Assembly: GCF_024586915.1 (NCBI RefSeq)
Contig: NZ_JANBVS010000002.1
Span: 1 to 64,000, forward strand
DNA length: 64,000 nt
Origin: Bradyrhizobium sp. SRS-191
Lineage (GTDB): Bacteria; Pseudomonadota; Alphaproteobacteria; Rhizobiales; Xanthobacteraceae
Reading direction: 5' to 3'
Both the position numbers and the translations under genes were made by a program. Shown here piece by piece: positions 45,585 to 56,849 of the stretch (its first letter is position 1; each line of letters opens with the position of its first letter). The notes below the pieces were generated by a model. It was not told where the DNA came from. It was given only the letters and a program-made list of their open reading frames with translations, and searched no databases.

Positions 45585-46802
45585 TCAGGCCGCCGTCATC
45601 ACTGGCCTTGTCGTGAGATCGCCGCCTGTGACCTTACGCAACGCCGCGAGGTTGGCCTCCGCGGAGGCCAGCCTCCAGCACGACTTGCCGCTCGCCTTGG
45701 CCTCGTACAGCGCCGCGTCCGCGGCAAACAACAGGGCTTCCGGATCGCTCCCGTGATCGGGCGCGGCGGCGATGCCGATGCTCATGCCGATGTTGACGCG
45801 CACGCCGCCGGGCAGCGCGATCGGCGCCGTCATGACGTCGATCAGGCGCTCGCCGAGCGCCAGGGCGTGATCGATCGCCGGGTCGCTGGTGACGACCACG
45901 AACTCGTCGCCGCCGATCCGGGCGATGACATCAGCCGGCGAGACGACGTCCTGCAGCGTTCGGCCGACGATCTTCAAAAGTCCGTCGCCGGCGGCGTGAC
46001 CGAACGTGTCGTTGACGGGCTTGAAGCCGTCGAGATCGAGATAGAGGACGGCGAACCTGCCCTGTCCGGAGCGCTTGCTGTCGAGCCGGCTCTGCAGCGC
46101 GTCGATCAGGCCGGCGCGATTGTTCAAACCCGTGAGCGGATCGCGCCGCGCCTGCTCGTCGCTCTCGCGCTTGGCATGCATGACGGCGACCAGCATCTTG
46201 TTCAGGCGGAAGGCGGCGCCGGTCATCGCCAGGAAATACACCGGCATCTGCAGATACATCGCATACAGCAGCGGCGCGTGGGACAACGCCACGCCGGGGA
46301 TGACGGGGCCGATGCTGAACAGGATCATCGTGCCGACGAGGCGCGGTGCGCTGAAATTACGGAAGCAGATGCCGCCGACCATGGCGGCCGACGAGATGCA
46401 GGTCAGCGAAGCCGCGATCCAGTCACCGGCTCCCAGCGTGATGCCGACGCCGAAGCCGACGCTGGCGCTCCAGGCAACCGCGAGCAGGATATGGATATCG
46501 GTCGGCGTTGATAGCTGCGCGCGCGCACGGCGATAGGCGATGATCATCACGACCAGCCGGGACAGGCAGATCACGACTTCGAGCACGAACCAGCTGATGA
46601 AGGGGGCGGTCGGCGTGCGCAGTGCCAGCGCGGCAGCGACCGCAACGGTGTTGACGGCGCCGCCCGCGAATACGGACCAGCAGCCGTAGAGTTCGCCGGT
46701 CAACGCGACACGGATGTCCGATGACACCGGATGTCCCGGGTCGGCCAGCCAGCGCGTCACACGCCAGCGTGGCAGACTGAAAGCCAGACCATCACCCCGC
46801 AT
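45585..46802 (-). CDS. Membrane-bound diguanylate cyclase (GGDEF)
   Basis: 405 residues. About six hydrophobic segments occupy residues ~45-195, then a GGDEF domain at ~230-395 with an intact RIGGDEFVV loop. There is no RxxD inhibitory site at the usual five-residue distance, unlike the GGDEF protein at 21748-22896, so no product feedback by that route. ATG 46802 is chosen because GGAGG stands 7 bases upstream. A near-consensus CtrA box (TTAA-N7-TTAG, 46842-46856) lies 40 bases before the start. Confidence 0.9.
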   Translation of the reverse strand: MRGDGLAFSLPRWRVTRWLADPGHPVSSDIRVALTGELYGCWSVFAGGAVNTVAVAAALALRTPTAPFISWFVLEVVICLSRLVVMIIAYRRARAQLSTPTDIHILLAVAWSASVGFGVGITLGAGDWIAASLTCISSAAMVGGICFRNFSAPRLVGTMILFSIGPVIPGVALSHAPLLYAMYLQMPVYFLAMTGAAFRLNKMLVAVMHAKRESDEQARRDPLTGLNNRAGLIDALQSRLDSKRSGQGRFAVLYLDLDGFKPVNDTFGHAAGDGLLKIVGRTLQDVVSPADVIARIGGDEFVVVTSDPAIDHALALGERLIDVMTAPIALPGGVRVNIGMSIGIAAAPDHGSDPEALLFAADAALYEAKASGKSCWRLASAEANLAALRKVTGGDLTTRPVMTAA

Positions 46803-46841
46803 TTCAATACCTCCGCGGGGTTGCAATAAGCGGAATGGCAC

Positions 46842-46856
46842 TTAACAGGGCTTTAG
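46842..46856. promoter_or_regulatory. Near-consensus CtrA box before a GGDEF gene
   Basis: TTAA-N7-TTAG, one mismatch from TTAA-N7-TTAA, 40 bases upstream of the GGDEF start. Placement fits promoter control by the cell-cycle regulator CtrA, but a single mismatch site is weak evidence. Confidence 0.35.
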
Positions 46857-46952
46857 GACGGTATTTAAGTCTAGTTCCATGATTGACGAGCGGTAAAAAT
46901 TTACTCTACGTGGCGGGCGTGCGCCAGCGCGCTGGGAAGTTGAATCCGCCGC

Positions 46953-48050
<1,098 letters not shown>

Positions 48051-48130
48051 CGTTTTTTTCCTCGACGGACGGGGGGCGGATTTGGCGCTGAGAGAACTGG
48101 TCAGGACGATCGCACTGGTCAAGGGTCGTC

Positions 48131-48157
48131 CTGGCAATCGTTCCCACCGAGTGCCAA
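48131..48157. promoter_or_regulatory. CIRCE-like operator upstream of groES
   Basis: CTGGCAATC - N9 - GAGTGCCAA. Against the consensus TTAGCACTC-N9-GAGTGCTAA it matches 6/9 in the left arm and 8/9 in the right, with the exact 9-base spacer. HrcA binds CIRCE to repress groESL. It lies just upstream of the RpoH-like promoter rather than over it. Confidence 0.6.
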
Positions 48158-48174
48158 AAATTTTTCGTGCCCCT

Positions 48175-48202
48175 CTTGAACGAAAAGTTCGGCTTTCCTA
48201 GG
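48175..48202 (+). promoter_or_regulatory. RpoH-like promoter of groESL
   Basis: -35 CTTGAA (48175-48180), 17 bases, then CTAGGT (48198-48203) followed by CGTTCGTCGCC. The hsp20 gene has the same arrangement (CTTGAA, 16 bases, CTAAGT, then CGTTCGTCGCC), so two heat-shock genes support each other. The -35 fits the sigma-32 consensus; the -10 fits only in part. Confidence 0.65.
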
Positions 48203-48272
48203 TCGTTCGTCGCCCGGGGGCCTCATGGGACCCGAGGCTTATGACATCGCTGATCTGTAAAGGAGGATGTGC

Positions 48273-50248
<1,976 letters not shown>

Positions 50249-50258
50249 TCGCGATCCG

Positions 50259-50292
50259 CCGTGACGGGCTGCGGAAGCGCAGCCCGTCACGG
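50259..50292 (+). terminator. Terminator-like hairpin after groEL
   Basis: Perfect 15-bp stem CCGTGACGGGCTGCG / CGCAGCCCGTCACGG with a GAAG loop, beginning ten bases after the stop. The T-run is weak (TCGTTC), so it may work with Rho or as a stability hairpin. Confidence 0.7.
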
Positions 50293-50511
50293 TCGTTCAA
50301 AAGAAAGTCAGTTGCCGTCGCGGCCGGCCGTGGATCGGCCACAACGCGCGGCTATTAGTCGGAGCTACGACCGCAATTCGTCCAGAGCCGGCCACAATCG
50401 CCAGAGTGCGGCCGGCTGATCGACGGACCGACGGTCGACGGGAGGTGCGGTTGGGGCGCTGTCGCGCCGCCCGGTCTCAGTGCAGCGCAAAGCGCGTTCG
50501 CAGGGGCGATC

Positions 50512-50742
50512 ATGCCTGCCTGGCAGTACAATCATCCGCCGCCGAACCCGACCTCCGTCATGGCCGTCGCTGACCCCAGGCGGCTGACGCGATTTCTGAT
50601 CGAAAGCGAGCAGCGCGTGGTGGCGCATTGCCAGGCCGTGCTGTCGCGCGGCGACATTGATCCGCGCGAGCGCGAGCGGCTGGTCAGCGTGTTGCGCGAG
50701 GCCACCATGCGGCTGCAGCGGCTCTCCGCCGTGGCAGCGTGA
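50512..50742 (+). CDS. Small conserved-looking hypothetical protein
   Basis: 76 residues, soluble, with two predicted amphipathic helices (RRLTRFLIESEQRVVAHCQAVL and ERERLVSVLREATMRLQRL, each named in part). ATG 50512 has AGGGG 7 bases upstream. It sits between groEL and hsp20. I do not recognise a family; a link to heat shock is suggested only by position. Confidence 0.55.
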   Translation: MPAWQYNHPPPNPTSVMAVADPRRLTRFLIESEQRVVAHCQAVLSRGDIDPRERERLVSVLREATMRLQRLSAVAA

Positions 50743-50790
50743 CGTCCGGAGAGCCCATCCGGACCGTGTCAAAAAATCTGATGGGAGGCT

Positions 50791-50818
50791 CTTGAAAGCG
50801 GTCTTCATCGTTCTAAGT
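50791..50818 (+). promoter_or_regulatory. RpoH-like promoter of hsp20
   Basis: -35 CTTGAA (50791-50796), 16 bases, CTAAGT (50813-50818), followed by CGTTCGTCGCC, closely matching the groES promoter. It precedes the ROSE leader. Confidence 0.65.
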
Positions 50819-50822
50819 CGTT

Positions 50823-50959
50823 CGTCGCCGCTTCGGCGGCGCCGGGTGCCCTCGGGGCCCGGCTGCACTCTGGGCGCTGACCGGTTGTCTGGTCCTCGCG
50901 TAGTCCTGCATCGGCTCGGCGCTCCTTCGTATCCATCTTGCTCTCAGGAGGACTTGGTT
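50823..50959 (+). ncRNA. ROSE RNA thermometer in the hsp20 leader
   Basis: The leader has GC-rich hairpins (GCCGC-TTCG-GCGGC at about 50827-50840; GGGTGCCCTCGGGGCCCGG at about 50843-50861). It ends with CTTGCTC - TCA - GGAGGA - CTTGGTT just before the ATG, the hallmark of ROSE elements of Bradyrhizobium: the anti-Shine-Dalgarno CUUGCUC pairs with GGAGGA at low temperature and melts on heating. Position, order and the terminal motif match the known family. Confidence 0.88.
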
Positions 50960-51409
50960 ATGAGGACGTATGATTTCAGCCCGCTGTGGCGTTCGACCAT
51001 CGGCTTCGACCGGCTGTTCAACCTGCTCGACGAGACCCAGCGCGCTGTCGAGGACAACTATCCCCCCTGCAACATCGAGCGGATCGGAGACGACCGCTAT
51101 CAGATCTCGCTGGCGCTGGCCGGCTTCGCGCCGCATGAGCTCGCCATCACGGCCGAGCACAACGTGCTGACGGTGGAGGGCCGCAAGCCCGACAAGGAGA
51201 GCCGCGAGTACCTGTATCAGGGCATCTCGTCGCGCCCCTTCAAGCGGCAGTTCAACCTCGCGGACTACGTGCAGGTGACCAACGCCGCGTTCGACAATGG
51301 CCTGTTGCGGATCGAGTTGGTGCGCGAGATCCCCGAGGCCATGAAGCCGCGCCGTATCGCCATCGGCACCGCGCCGGTCGAGCAGATCGCACCGCAAAGG
51401 GCGGCCTGA
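50960..51409 (+). CDS. Small heat-shock protein Hsp20 (class A-like)
   Basis: 149 residues with an alpha-crystallin domain at ~35-125 (PPCNIERIGDDRYQISLALAGF in part; the A-x-x-x-G-L-L motif as FDNGLLRIEL). The N-terminal MRTYDFSPLWRSTIGFDRLF pattern is typical of rhizobial class A Hsp20s. It binds unfolding proteins as oligomers. ATG 50960 lies after GGAGGA, which is masked by the ROSE element. Confidence 0.95.
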   Translation: MRTYDFSPLWRSTIGFDRLFNLLDETQRAVEDNYPPCNIERIGDDRYQISLALAGFAPHELAITAEHNVLTVEGRKPDKESREYLYQGISSRPFKRQFNLADYVQVTNAAFDNGLLRIELVREIPEAMKPRRIAIGTAPVEQIAPQRAA

Positions 51410-51497
51410 CGTTTCTTGACCTGCGGCGCGGGCGCATCGTCGCCCGCGTCGTTGCATGATCTGTCTCTTGTGAAAGGAGTGGAGAAGGAGACACGCC

Positions 51498-52103
51498 ATG
51501 AGGTCTTGGCACCCAAACGAGTCCTGTACATCAACCATGAACTCGCCAAGAGGCGCGTTCATGGAGACTGAGCACCGTGTTTCGATCATCGCAGGCGGCG
51601 CCGGTTTCCATCCGGTCTCGCATTATGCGTCGCCGACGGACCTGTTGAACGACACCAAATTGTCACGTGCCGAGAAGCGGCTGATCCTGTCGTCCTGGGC
51701 GTCCGACATGTACGCCGTCGAGTCGCAGCCCGGCCTGCGCAAGATCCCGGGCCTCGCCCGGCCGCTCCGTCTGTCCGACATCCTCGGCGCACTGCGTCGG
51801 CTGGATCGTGAGGATCAGCCGCCGCGCCCGCGCGGCGGCGCAGCGATGCGGATCGTTCCGCGCGTCGATGTCGAGGCCGACGGTGCCGCGCCGGACAACG
51901 CGCTCGGGATGGCAGGCCGGATGCGCTCCGCCGCGCGGCTGCGGTTTTCCCGCGAAGCGAATGTGCGGCGCTATCGCAAGCTGCTGGCCACCCGGCTCGC
52001 GGAGCATGAGCGGCGGTTCGTCGAGCGCCGGCTGGCTGAGGAGCTGCGGCAGCTGCATGCGCCGCCGGAGCGGCAGAGCCCGGCGCGGGCGGCCTGCTGC
52101 TGA
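51498..52103 (+). CDS. Hypothetical protein downstream of hsp20
   Basis: 201 residues. ATG 51498 has AAGGAGA 7 bases upstream; ATG 51561 is an alternative. A central block (PTDLLNDTKLSRAEKRLIL then SWASDMYAVES) recurs in small rhizobial proteins, often near heat-shock genes (recalled). The C-terminus is a positively charged helix (ANVRRYRKLLATRLAEHERR). Function unknown. It ends at a bidirectional terminator. Confidence 0.7.
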   Translation: MRSWHPNESCTSTMNSPRGAFMETEHRVSIIAGGAGFHPVSHYASPTDLLNDTKLSRAEKRLILSSWASDMYAVESQPGLRKIPGLARPLRLSDILGALRRLDREDQPPRPRGGAAMRIVPRVDVEADGAAPDNALGMAGRMRSAARLRFSREANVRRYRKLLATRLAEHERRFVERRLAEELRQLHAPPERQSPARAACC

Positions 52104-52115
52104 CGGACCAAACAA

Positions 52116-52143
52116 AAACGCCGCCCGGAATTGGGCGGCGTTT
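52116..52143. terminator. Bidirectional intrinsic terminator
   Basis: 11-bp stem AAACGCCGCCC / GGGCGGCGTTT (52116-52126 with 52133-52143), with an A-rich left flank (AACAAAAA) and T-rich right flank. It separates the 201-residue gene from the convergent class II aldolase gene and can serve both. Confidence 0.85.
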
Positions 52144-52198
52144 CATTCCAATTAGCGTAGAGGGTGATGGCTCTTTATAGCCGATCAGCGCGCGACGA

Positions 52199-52978
52199 TC
52201 AATTCCGGTAGCCCGGATTGACCCGGTCGAGCCGGCGCAGCAGCGGCGGCCAGACCAGCTGGTTGGAGCGGAGCTCCACGCGTTCCTCGTTTTCGAACAG
52301 CTTGGCGTTCTTGTCGACGACCTCGTCGCGCACCGGATAGGCCGTGGGCCCCAGCGTGCGGGTGCGGACCTGGATCGAGCAGGCACGCTCCAAATGATAC
52401 ATCCGCTCGAACGCCGAGGCGACGGAGCGGCCGACGGTCAGCGTGCCGTGATTGCGCAGCAGCATGTGGTTCTTGGTGCCGAGGTCGCGCTGCAGCCGCG
52501 GCCGCTCGTCATGGTCCAGCGCCACGCCTTCGTAGTCGTGATAGGCGAGGTCGTGGGTGACGTATTGCGCGATCTGGTTCAGCGGCAGCAGGCCGTCGGC
52601 GCAGCTCGACACCGCGACGCCGTCGAGCGTGTGCAGATGGATGACGCAGCCGGCATCCTCGCGCACTTCGTGGATCGCCGAATGGATGGTGAAGCCGGCG
52701 GGGTTGATGCTGTACTCGCTCTCGGAGAGCTGGTTGCCGTAGAGGTCGACCTTGATCAGGCTGGAGGCCGTGATCTCCTCGAACAGCAGGCCGTAGGGGT
52801 TGATCAGGAAGTGATGTTCGGGGCCGGGCACGCGGGCCGAGATGTGGGTGTCGACCAGATCATCCCAGCCGAACATCGCGACCAGGCGGTAGGCGGCAGC
52901 GAGGTTGACGCGCTGCGACCACTCCGCCTCCGTCATGTTGGACGGCACTTCCTTCAGGCGCGCTTCGGCTGGCGACAT
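52199..52978 (-). CDS. Class II aldolase/adducin-family protein
   Basis: 259 residues. Metal-ligand pattern VIHLHTLDGVAV (His-x-His) and LLRNHGTLTVG, plus the WDDLVDTHISARVPG start, match the class II aldolase / adducin domain. Relatives cleave sugar phosphates, but many in this clade have no proven reaction. ATG 52978 has GGAG upstream; the longer frame to 53308 is unsupported. It is divergent from the dehydrogenase gene at 53308. Confidence 0.88.
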   Translation of the reverse strand: MSPAEARLKEVPSNMTEAEWSQRVNLAAAYRLVAMFGWDDLVDTHISARVPGPEHHFLINPYGLLFEEITASSLIKVDLYGNQLSESEYSINPAGFTIHSAIHEVREDAGCVIHLHTLDGVAVSSCADGLLPLNQIAQYVTHDLAYHDYEGVALDHDERPRLQRDLGTKNHMLLRNHGTLTVGRSVASAFERMYHLERACSIQVRTRTLGPTAYPVRDEVVDKNAKLFENEERVELRSNQLVWPPLLRRLDRVNPGYRN

Positions 52979-53307
52979 GGCATTCTCCGATCTCGAAATC
53001 CCTGCCCGAAGCCTAGGCGCCCCGAGTGACCCCGGCAAGTCGCGCAGCCAGAGGGCCGCCATGCGCGCCTCGCGGCCGTCTGCCCCGGGCGTGACGATGC
53101 CGTGCGGCCGCTGAGCCGGGCTGGTGCCGGCGCCCCTCATCACGGTCGCGTTAGGCGGGCGCTGCTCTTGATGCCCATCAAGATGCGCAGCGAGGTGCCC
53201 AGTTAGGTCAGGCACCGCATGCTGATGCCGTGGCTCCCAGGCGCTCCCGTGGAAGGCCGCCGCAAAGGCATGTGTCGCGGGCGCGAGGGCTCCACGGAGA
53301 ATGACCA

Positions 53308-54699
53308 ATGACCTACCAGACCATCAATCCATATACGGGGGAGACACTCGCCTCGTTTCCCGATGCCAGTGATGACGAGGTGCGCGCGGCGATCACTGCC
53401 GCGCACGAGGCGTTTCTGGCCTGGCGACAGACATCCTTTGCCGAGCGCGGCCGGATTCTGCAGGCCGCGGCCGACATTCTGCGCCGGGACAGCGACGCCT
53501 ATGCCCGCCTGCTGACCTTGGAAATGGGCAAGCTGTTCGGCGAAGCCAAGGCCGAGGTCGAGCTGTCGGCGAAGATCCTCGAATATTACACCCGCCATGC
53601 CGAGGCGCTGCTGGCTCCGGAGAAGCTGCCGGTGCTCGATCCGGCCGAAGGCGAGGCCGTTCTGGTCTGCGAGCCGCTCGGAGTTCTGCTGGCGATCGAG
53701 CCGTGGAATTTTCCCTACTATCAGATTGCACGCATCCTCGCGCCGCAACTGTCGGCCGGCAACACGCTGCTGCTGAAGCATGCCTCGAACGTCCCGCAAT
53801 CGGCGGCTGCGTTCGAGAAGCTGATGGCCGAGGCCGGATTGCCGCGGGGCGCGTTCAAGAACCTCTACGCCACCCGGTCGCAGGTCGAGCTGATCCTCAA
53901 TGACGACAGGGTTCACGGCGTGGCGCTCACGGGCTCGGAGGGCGCGGGATCGGTGGTGGCTGCGCAGGCCGGCAAGGCGTTGAAGAAGTCGACGATGGAG
54001 CTCGGCGGCGCCGACGCCTTCATCGTGCTCGCGGATGCCGATCTTGAGAAGACCACGCGGTGGGCGGTGTTCGGCCGCCACTGGAACGGCGGCCAGGTCT
54101 GCGTCTCGTCCAAGCGCATGATCATCGTCGATCCCGTCTATGACGAATTTCTCAGCCGCTATCGCAAGGGTGTCGCGGGTCTCGTCGCCGGCGATCCGCT
54201 CGATCCGAAAACGACCCTGGCGCCGCTGTCGTCGCAGGGGGCGGCGGACGAGGTGAAGGAGAAGATCCGCGCCGCCGTCCAGCTGGGGGCGAAGGCGGAG
54301 GAGGTCGGTCCTCCCGTGCCCAATCGCGGCGCTTTCGTGCAGCCCACGATCCTCACCGATGTCGGTGACGACAATCCGGCGCGTCATTGGGAGTTCTTCG
54401 GGCCGGTGTCCATGTTGTTCCGGGCCAAGAACGAGGACGATGCCGTTCGCATTGCCAACGACTCACCGTTCGGTCTCGGGGGATCGGTGTTCACCGGAAA
54501 TCCGGCCCACGGAGTCGAGGTCGCCAAACGGATCTCGACCGGCATGGTGTTCGTGAACCATCCGACCAAGGTCGAGGCCGATCTGCCGTTCGGAGGTATC
54601 AGGCGATCCGGCTATGGCCGTGAGCTGATCGGGCTTGGCTTGAAGGAGTTCGTCAATCACAAGCTGATCGACGTGGTCGACATCGACGCGCACTTCTGA
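53308..54699 (+). CDS. NAD(P)-dependent aldehyde dehydrogenase (succinate-semialdehyde dehydrogenase-like)
   Basis: 463 residues, the ALDH superfamily length. Catalytic Glu in MELGGADAF and Cys in NGGQVCVSS; the NAD-site block IEPWNFPYYQ and the C-terminal PFGGIRRSGYGRE are standard. Sequence type is nearest to SSADH (GabD/YneI), which makes succinate from succinate semialdehyde in GABA breakdown. Subfamily assignment is moderate. ATG 53308 is preceded by GGAG. Confidence 0.88.
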   Translation: MTYQTINPYTGETLASFPDASDDEVRAAITAAHEAFLAWRQTSFAERGRILQAAADILRRDSDAYARLLTLEMGKLFGEAKAEVELSAKILEYYTRHAEALLAPEKLPVLDPAEGEAVLVCEPLGVLLAIEPWNFPYYQIARILAPQLSAGNTLLLKHASNVPQSAAAFEKLMAEAGLPRGAFKNLYATRSQVELILNDDRVHGVALTGSEGAGSVVAAQAGKALKKSTMELGGADAFIVLADADLEKTTRWAVFGRHWNGGQVCVSSKRMIIVDPVYDEFLSRYRKGVAGLVAGDPLDPKTTLAPLSSQGAADEVKEKIRAAVQLGAKAEEVGPPVPNRGAFVQPTILTDVGDDNPARHWEFFGPVSMLFRAKNEDDAVRIANDSPFGLGGSVFTGNPAHGVEVAKRISTGMVFVNHPTKVEADLPFGGIRRSGYGRELIGLGLKEFVNHKLIDVVDIDAHF

Positions 54700-54756
54700 G
54701 TGCCGTCTTTCGAAGGTCGTGGCCGCATGGGGCCGCGACCTTCGTGAGGCCGGCGC

Positions 54757-56409
54757 TCAGGGCGCCGGGATCGAGAGCAGGCTGGAGATGCTGCGGCCGC
54801 GGATGTCGTAGACCCGGGCGAACACGACGTCGTCGCGCTTGATCTCGACCATCACGGGGGCGGTCAGTCCCTTGCAGTAGAACTCGCCGAGCGTCATGGC
54901 GAAGTCCGCCGCATGGCTGTCCCAGCCGATGGTGAAGTCCGGGCCGAGCGCGACCTGGGCCGGGCGCTGCGGACCGCAAACGGCGACCTTCCATTTGTGC
55001 CCGATCGGCGGCACCTCCTGGCGTTCGTCGAGCTGCTCCTTGAGCCCGTCCGAGGCCTGCTTCAGCGCCAGGCCCCAATAGTCGAGCATGAAGCGCGTAT
55101 CGGCTTCGCGCACGGTGCCGGCGATGTAGTTGAAGTGGGTGTATTGATAGGGGTGCAGCCGGATCATCTCGGCCAGCGGCAGCAGCAGGCCGAAGCAGAA
55201 GGCGGCGATCGCGACCGGCTGCCAGCTGCGGCGCTCGTCATTGTTGAGCCACGACAACAGCCACGCGAAGGCGACGCCGCCGAGCAGCGCCATCGGCGGA
55301 ATCACGAACACGAAGTGGCGGATGCCGTTGTACAGCGCCGGACGTTTGACGATCGCGATCAGGATCGGCAGCGTCGCCGCCAAGGTCAGCATCAGGAGGA
55401 TGCTCTTCTGCCGCGCCGGCATGTCAGGCCGCGACAGCGACATCAGCGTGGCCACCACGCCGGCCACGAACAGCGCGATCATCAACTCGGGCAGCTGCAG
55501 CGCGAACAGGGTCGGCAGATACGACCACGGCATGTCCGGCACCGACACCAGCGCGCCGTCGAACATCTCCTTCCACGGCTTCTCGAAGAAGTGCGAGAAG
55601 TAGGTCAGCGCGCGGAACGGATTGGCCGGCTCGATGATCGACCACGGCCAGATCAGGCCCATGATCAGATAGCCCAGGATGAGGCCGGGGATCAGCATGT
55701 AGAGCACGTTGGCGAAGCGTCGGACCGCCTCGCGGGCGCCCTGCGTGCGGTACTCCTCGACGAACAGCGGCATGAAACCGACGATGGCGTAGACCACCGC
55801 CATGCCGCCGAGGATGCGCGAGCCGATCGAGAAGCCGGCACCCAAACCGAGGATCAGGATGGTGCGCGGCGAGGGGTAGGGGTACTCGTCGGCCAAGCGC
55901 ACGAGTCCCATCAGCAGCACCACCATGGCGACCGCGAAGGGGGCATCCTTCGGGTTCATGAACATGTGGCCGTAGAAGATCGGGCACAGCGCCAGCAGCA
56001 GCAGGGCGGCCAGGCCGGCCACCGCGCCGCCGATCCGCCGCGCCAGGCGCCAGGTCACGGCGAGGCCGATGAGGCCGACGATCGCGCCGACCAGCCGGCG
56101 TGTCTCGAACAATTCCAGCGGCAGGATCTTGTGCAGCAGGGCTGCAACCATGTCGAACCCGCCGCCGTACATATAGAGATTGGCGAACGACAGTGCCGCC
56201 TGGTCCCTGAAACCGGAACCGTACATGCGCAGCAACAGATCGGCGTATTCGGCGTGGGTGTAGTCATCCCAGCCGAGGCCATAATCGCGGAATGTCAGTC
56301 CGGCCACCACCGCGACGGCGGCGAGCGCGAACATGGCAAGATCGTCACAAGTCCGCTCGAGGGTCCGCCGCGTCGGCGTCTCGAGGACCGAAGTGGTTAT
56401 CGATGTCAT
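54757..56409 (-). CDS. GT39/PMT-like membrane glycosyltransferase
   Basis: 550 residues with 11-13 hydrophobic segments. The first periplasmic loop carries GLGWDDYTHAEY, with the acidic pair expected of GT-C enzymes, and MFMNPKDAPF recalls the second loop. The last ~130 residues are a soluble domain (IGHKWKVAVCGPQRPA). GT39 enzymes move sugars from polyprenyl-phosphate to protein or lipid; here the acceptor is unknown. ATG 56409. It stands alone. Confidence 0.75.
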   Translation of the reverse strand: MTSITTSVLETPTRRTLERTCDDLAMFALAAVAVVAGLTFRDYGLGWDDYTHAEYADLLLRMYGSGFRDQAALSFANLYMYGGGFDMVAALLHKILPLELFETRRLVGAIVGLIGLAVTWRLARRIGGAVAGLAALLLLALCPIFYGHMFMNPKDAPFAVAMVVLLMGLVRLADEYPYPSPRTILILGLGAGFSIGSRILGGMAVVYAIVGFMPLFVEEYRTQGAREAVRRFANVLYMLIPGLILGYLIMGLIWPWSIIEPANPFRALTYFSHFFEKPWKEMFDGALVSVPDMPWSYLPTLFALQLPELMIALFVAGVVATLMSLSRPDMPARQKSILLMLTLAATLPILIAIVKRPALYNGIRHFVFVIPPMALLGGVAFAWLLSWLNNDERRSWQPVAIAAFCFGLLLPLAEMIRLHPYQYTHFNYIAGTVREADTRFMLDYWGLALKQASDGLKEQLDERQEVPPIGHKWKVAVCGPQRPAQVALGPDFTIGWDSHAADFAMTLGEFYCKGLTAPVMVEIKRDDVVFARVYDIRGRSISSLLSIPAP

Positions 56410-56849
56410 GGCTGAGTGTGACCCGGCGTCCCCTAACGACCCCGCTTCCGCGCTTCAGGCTGTGTTCCCCGGCTGCGTATAGCGCGTCCCGGTTTCCGAG
56501 GTGTTGGAAATATGAACGTCACGCTTCCATCGCAGTGCGGCAGGAGCCCGAATTTCGGCTGCTTGGCGCCATATTGGCACAGTGACATGAACGCGTCCTG
56601 AACCATGGGCCTCGGGACAAACCCGGAGGAACCCTAGCCGGTTCCGTGGGTTGGCGGGGCGGAATGTGGCGCCATCGTGGCGGGTGAGGCCCCGCGATCG
56701 GGGTGAGACAATGGTCTAGCCGAAGTTCTGCTGCAAATTGTCGCGGATTTCGACTAGAACCAGCCGGGGACGCGGGGGCAACCGCTGCTAGCTAGTGTGA
56801 TATCGGTCGGGACGCCGTCCGGAACCGACGCATTAGGGGATAGGTTCGA
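56410..56849. other. Divergent intergenic region, no gene seen
   Basis: 440 bases between the GT39-like gene and a membrane protein. Codon patterns are absent in all frames. A CCCCGCGATCGGGG palindrome lies at about 56690-56703. Confidence 0.4.
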
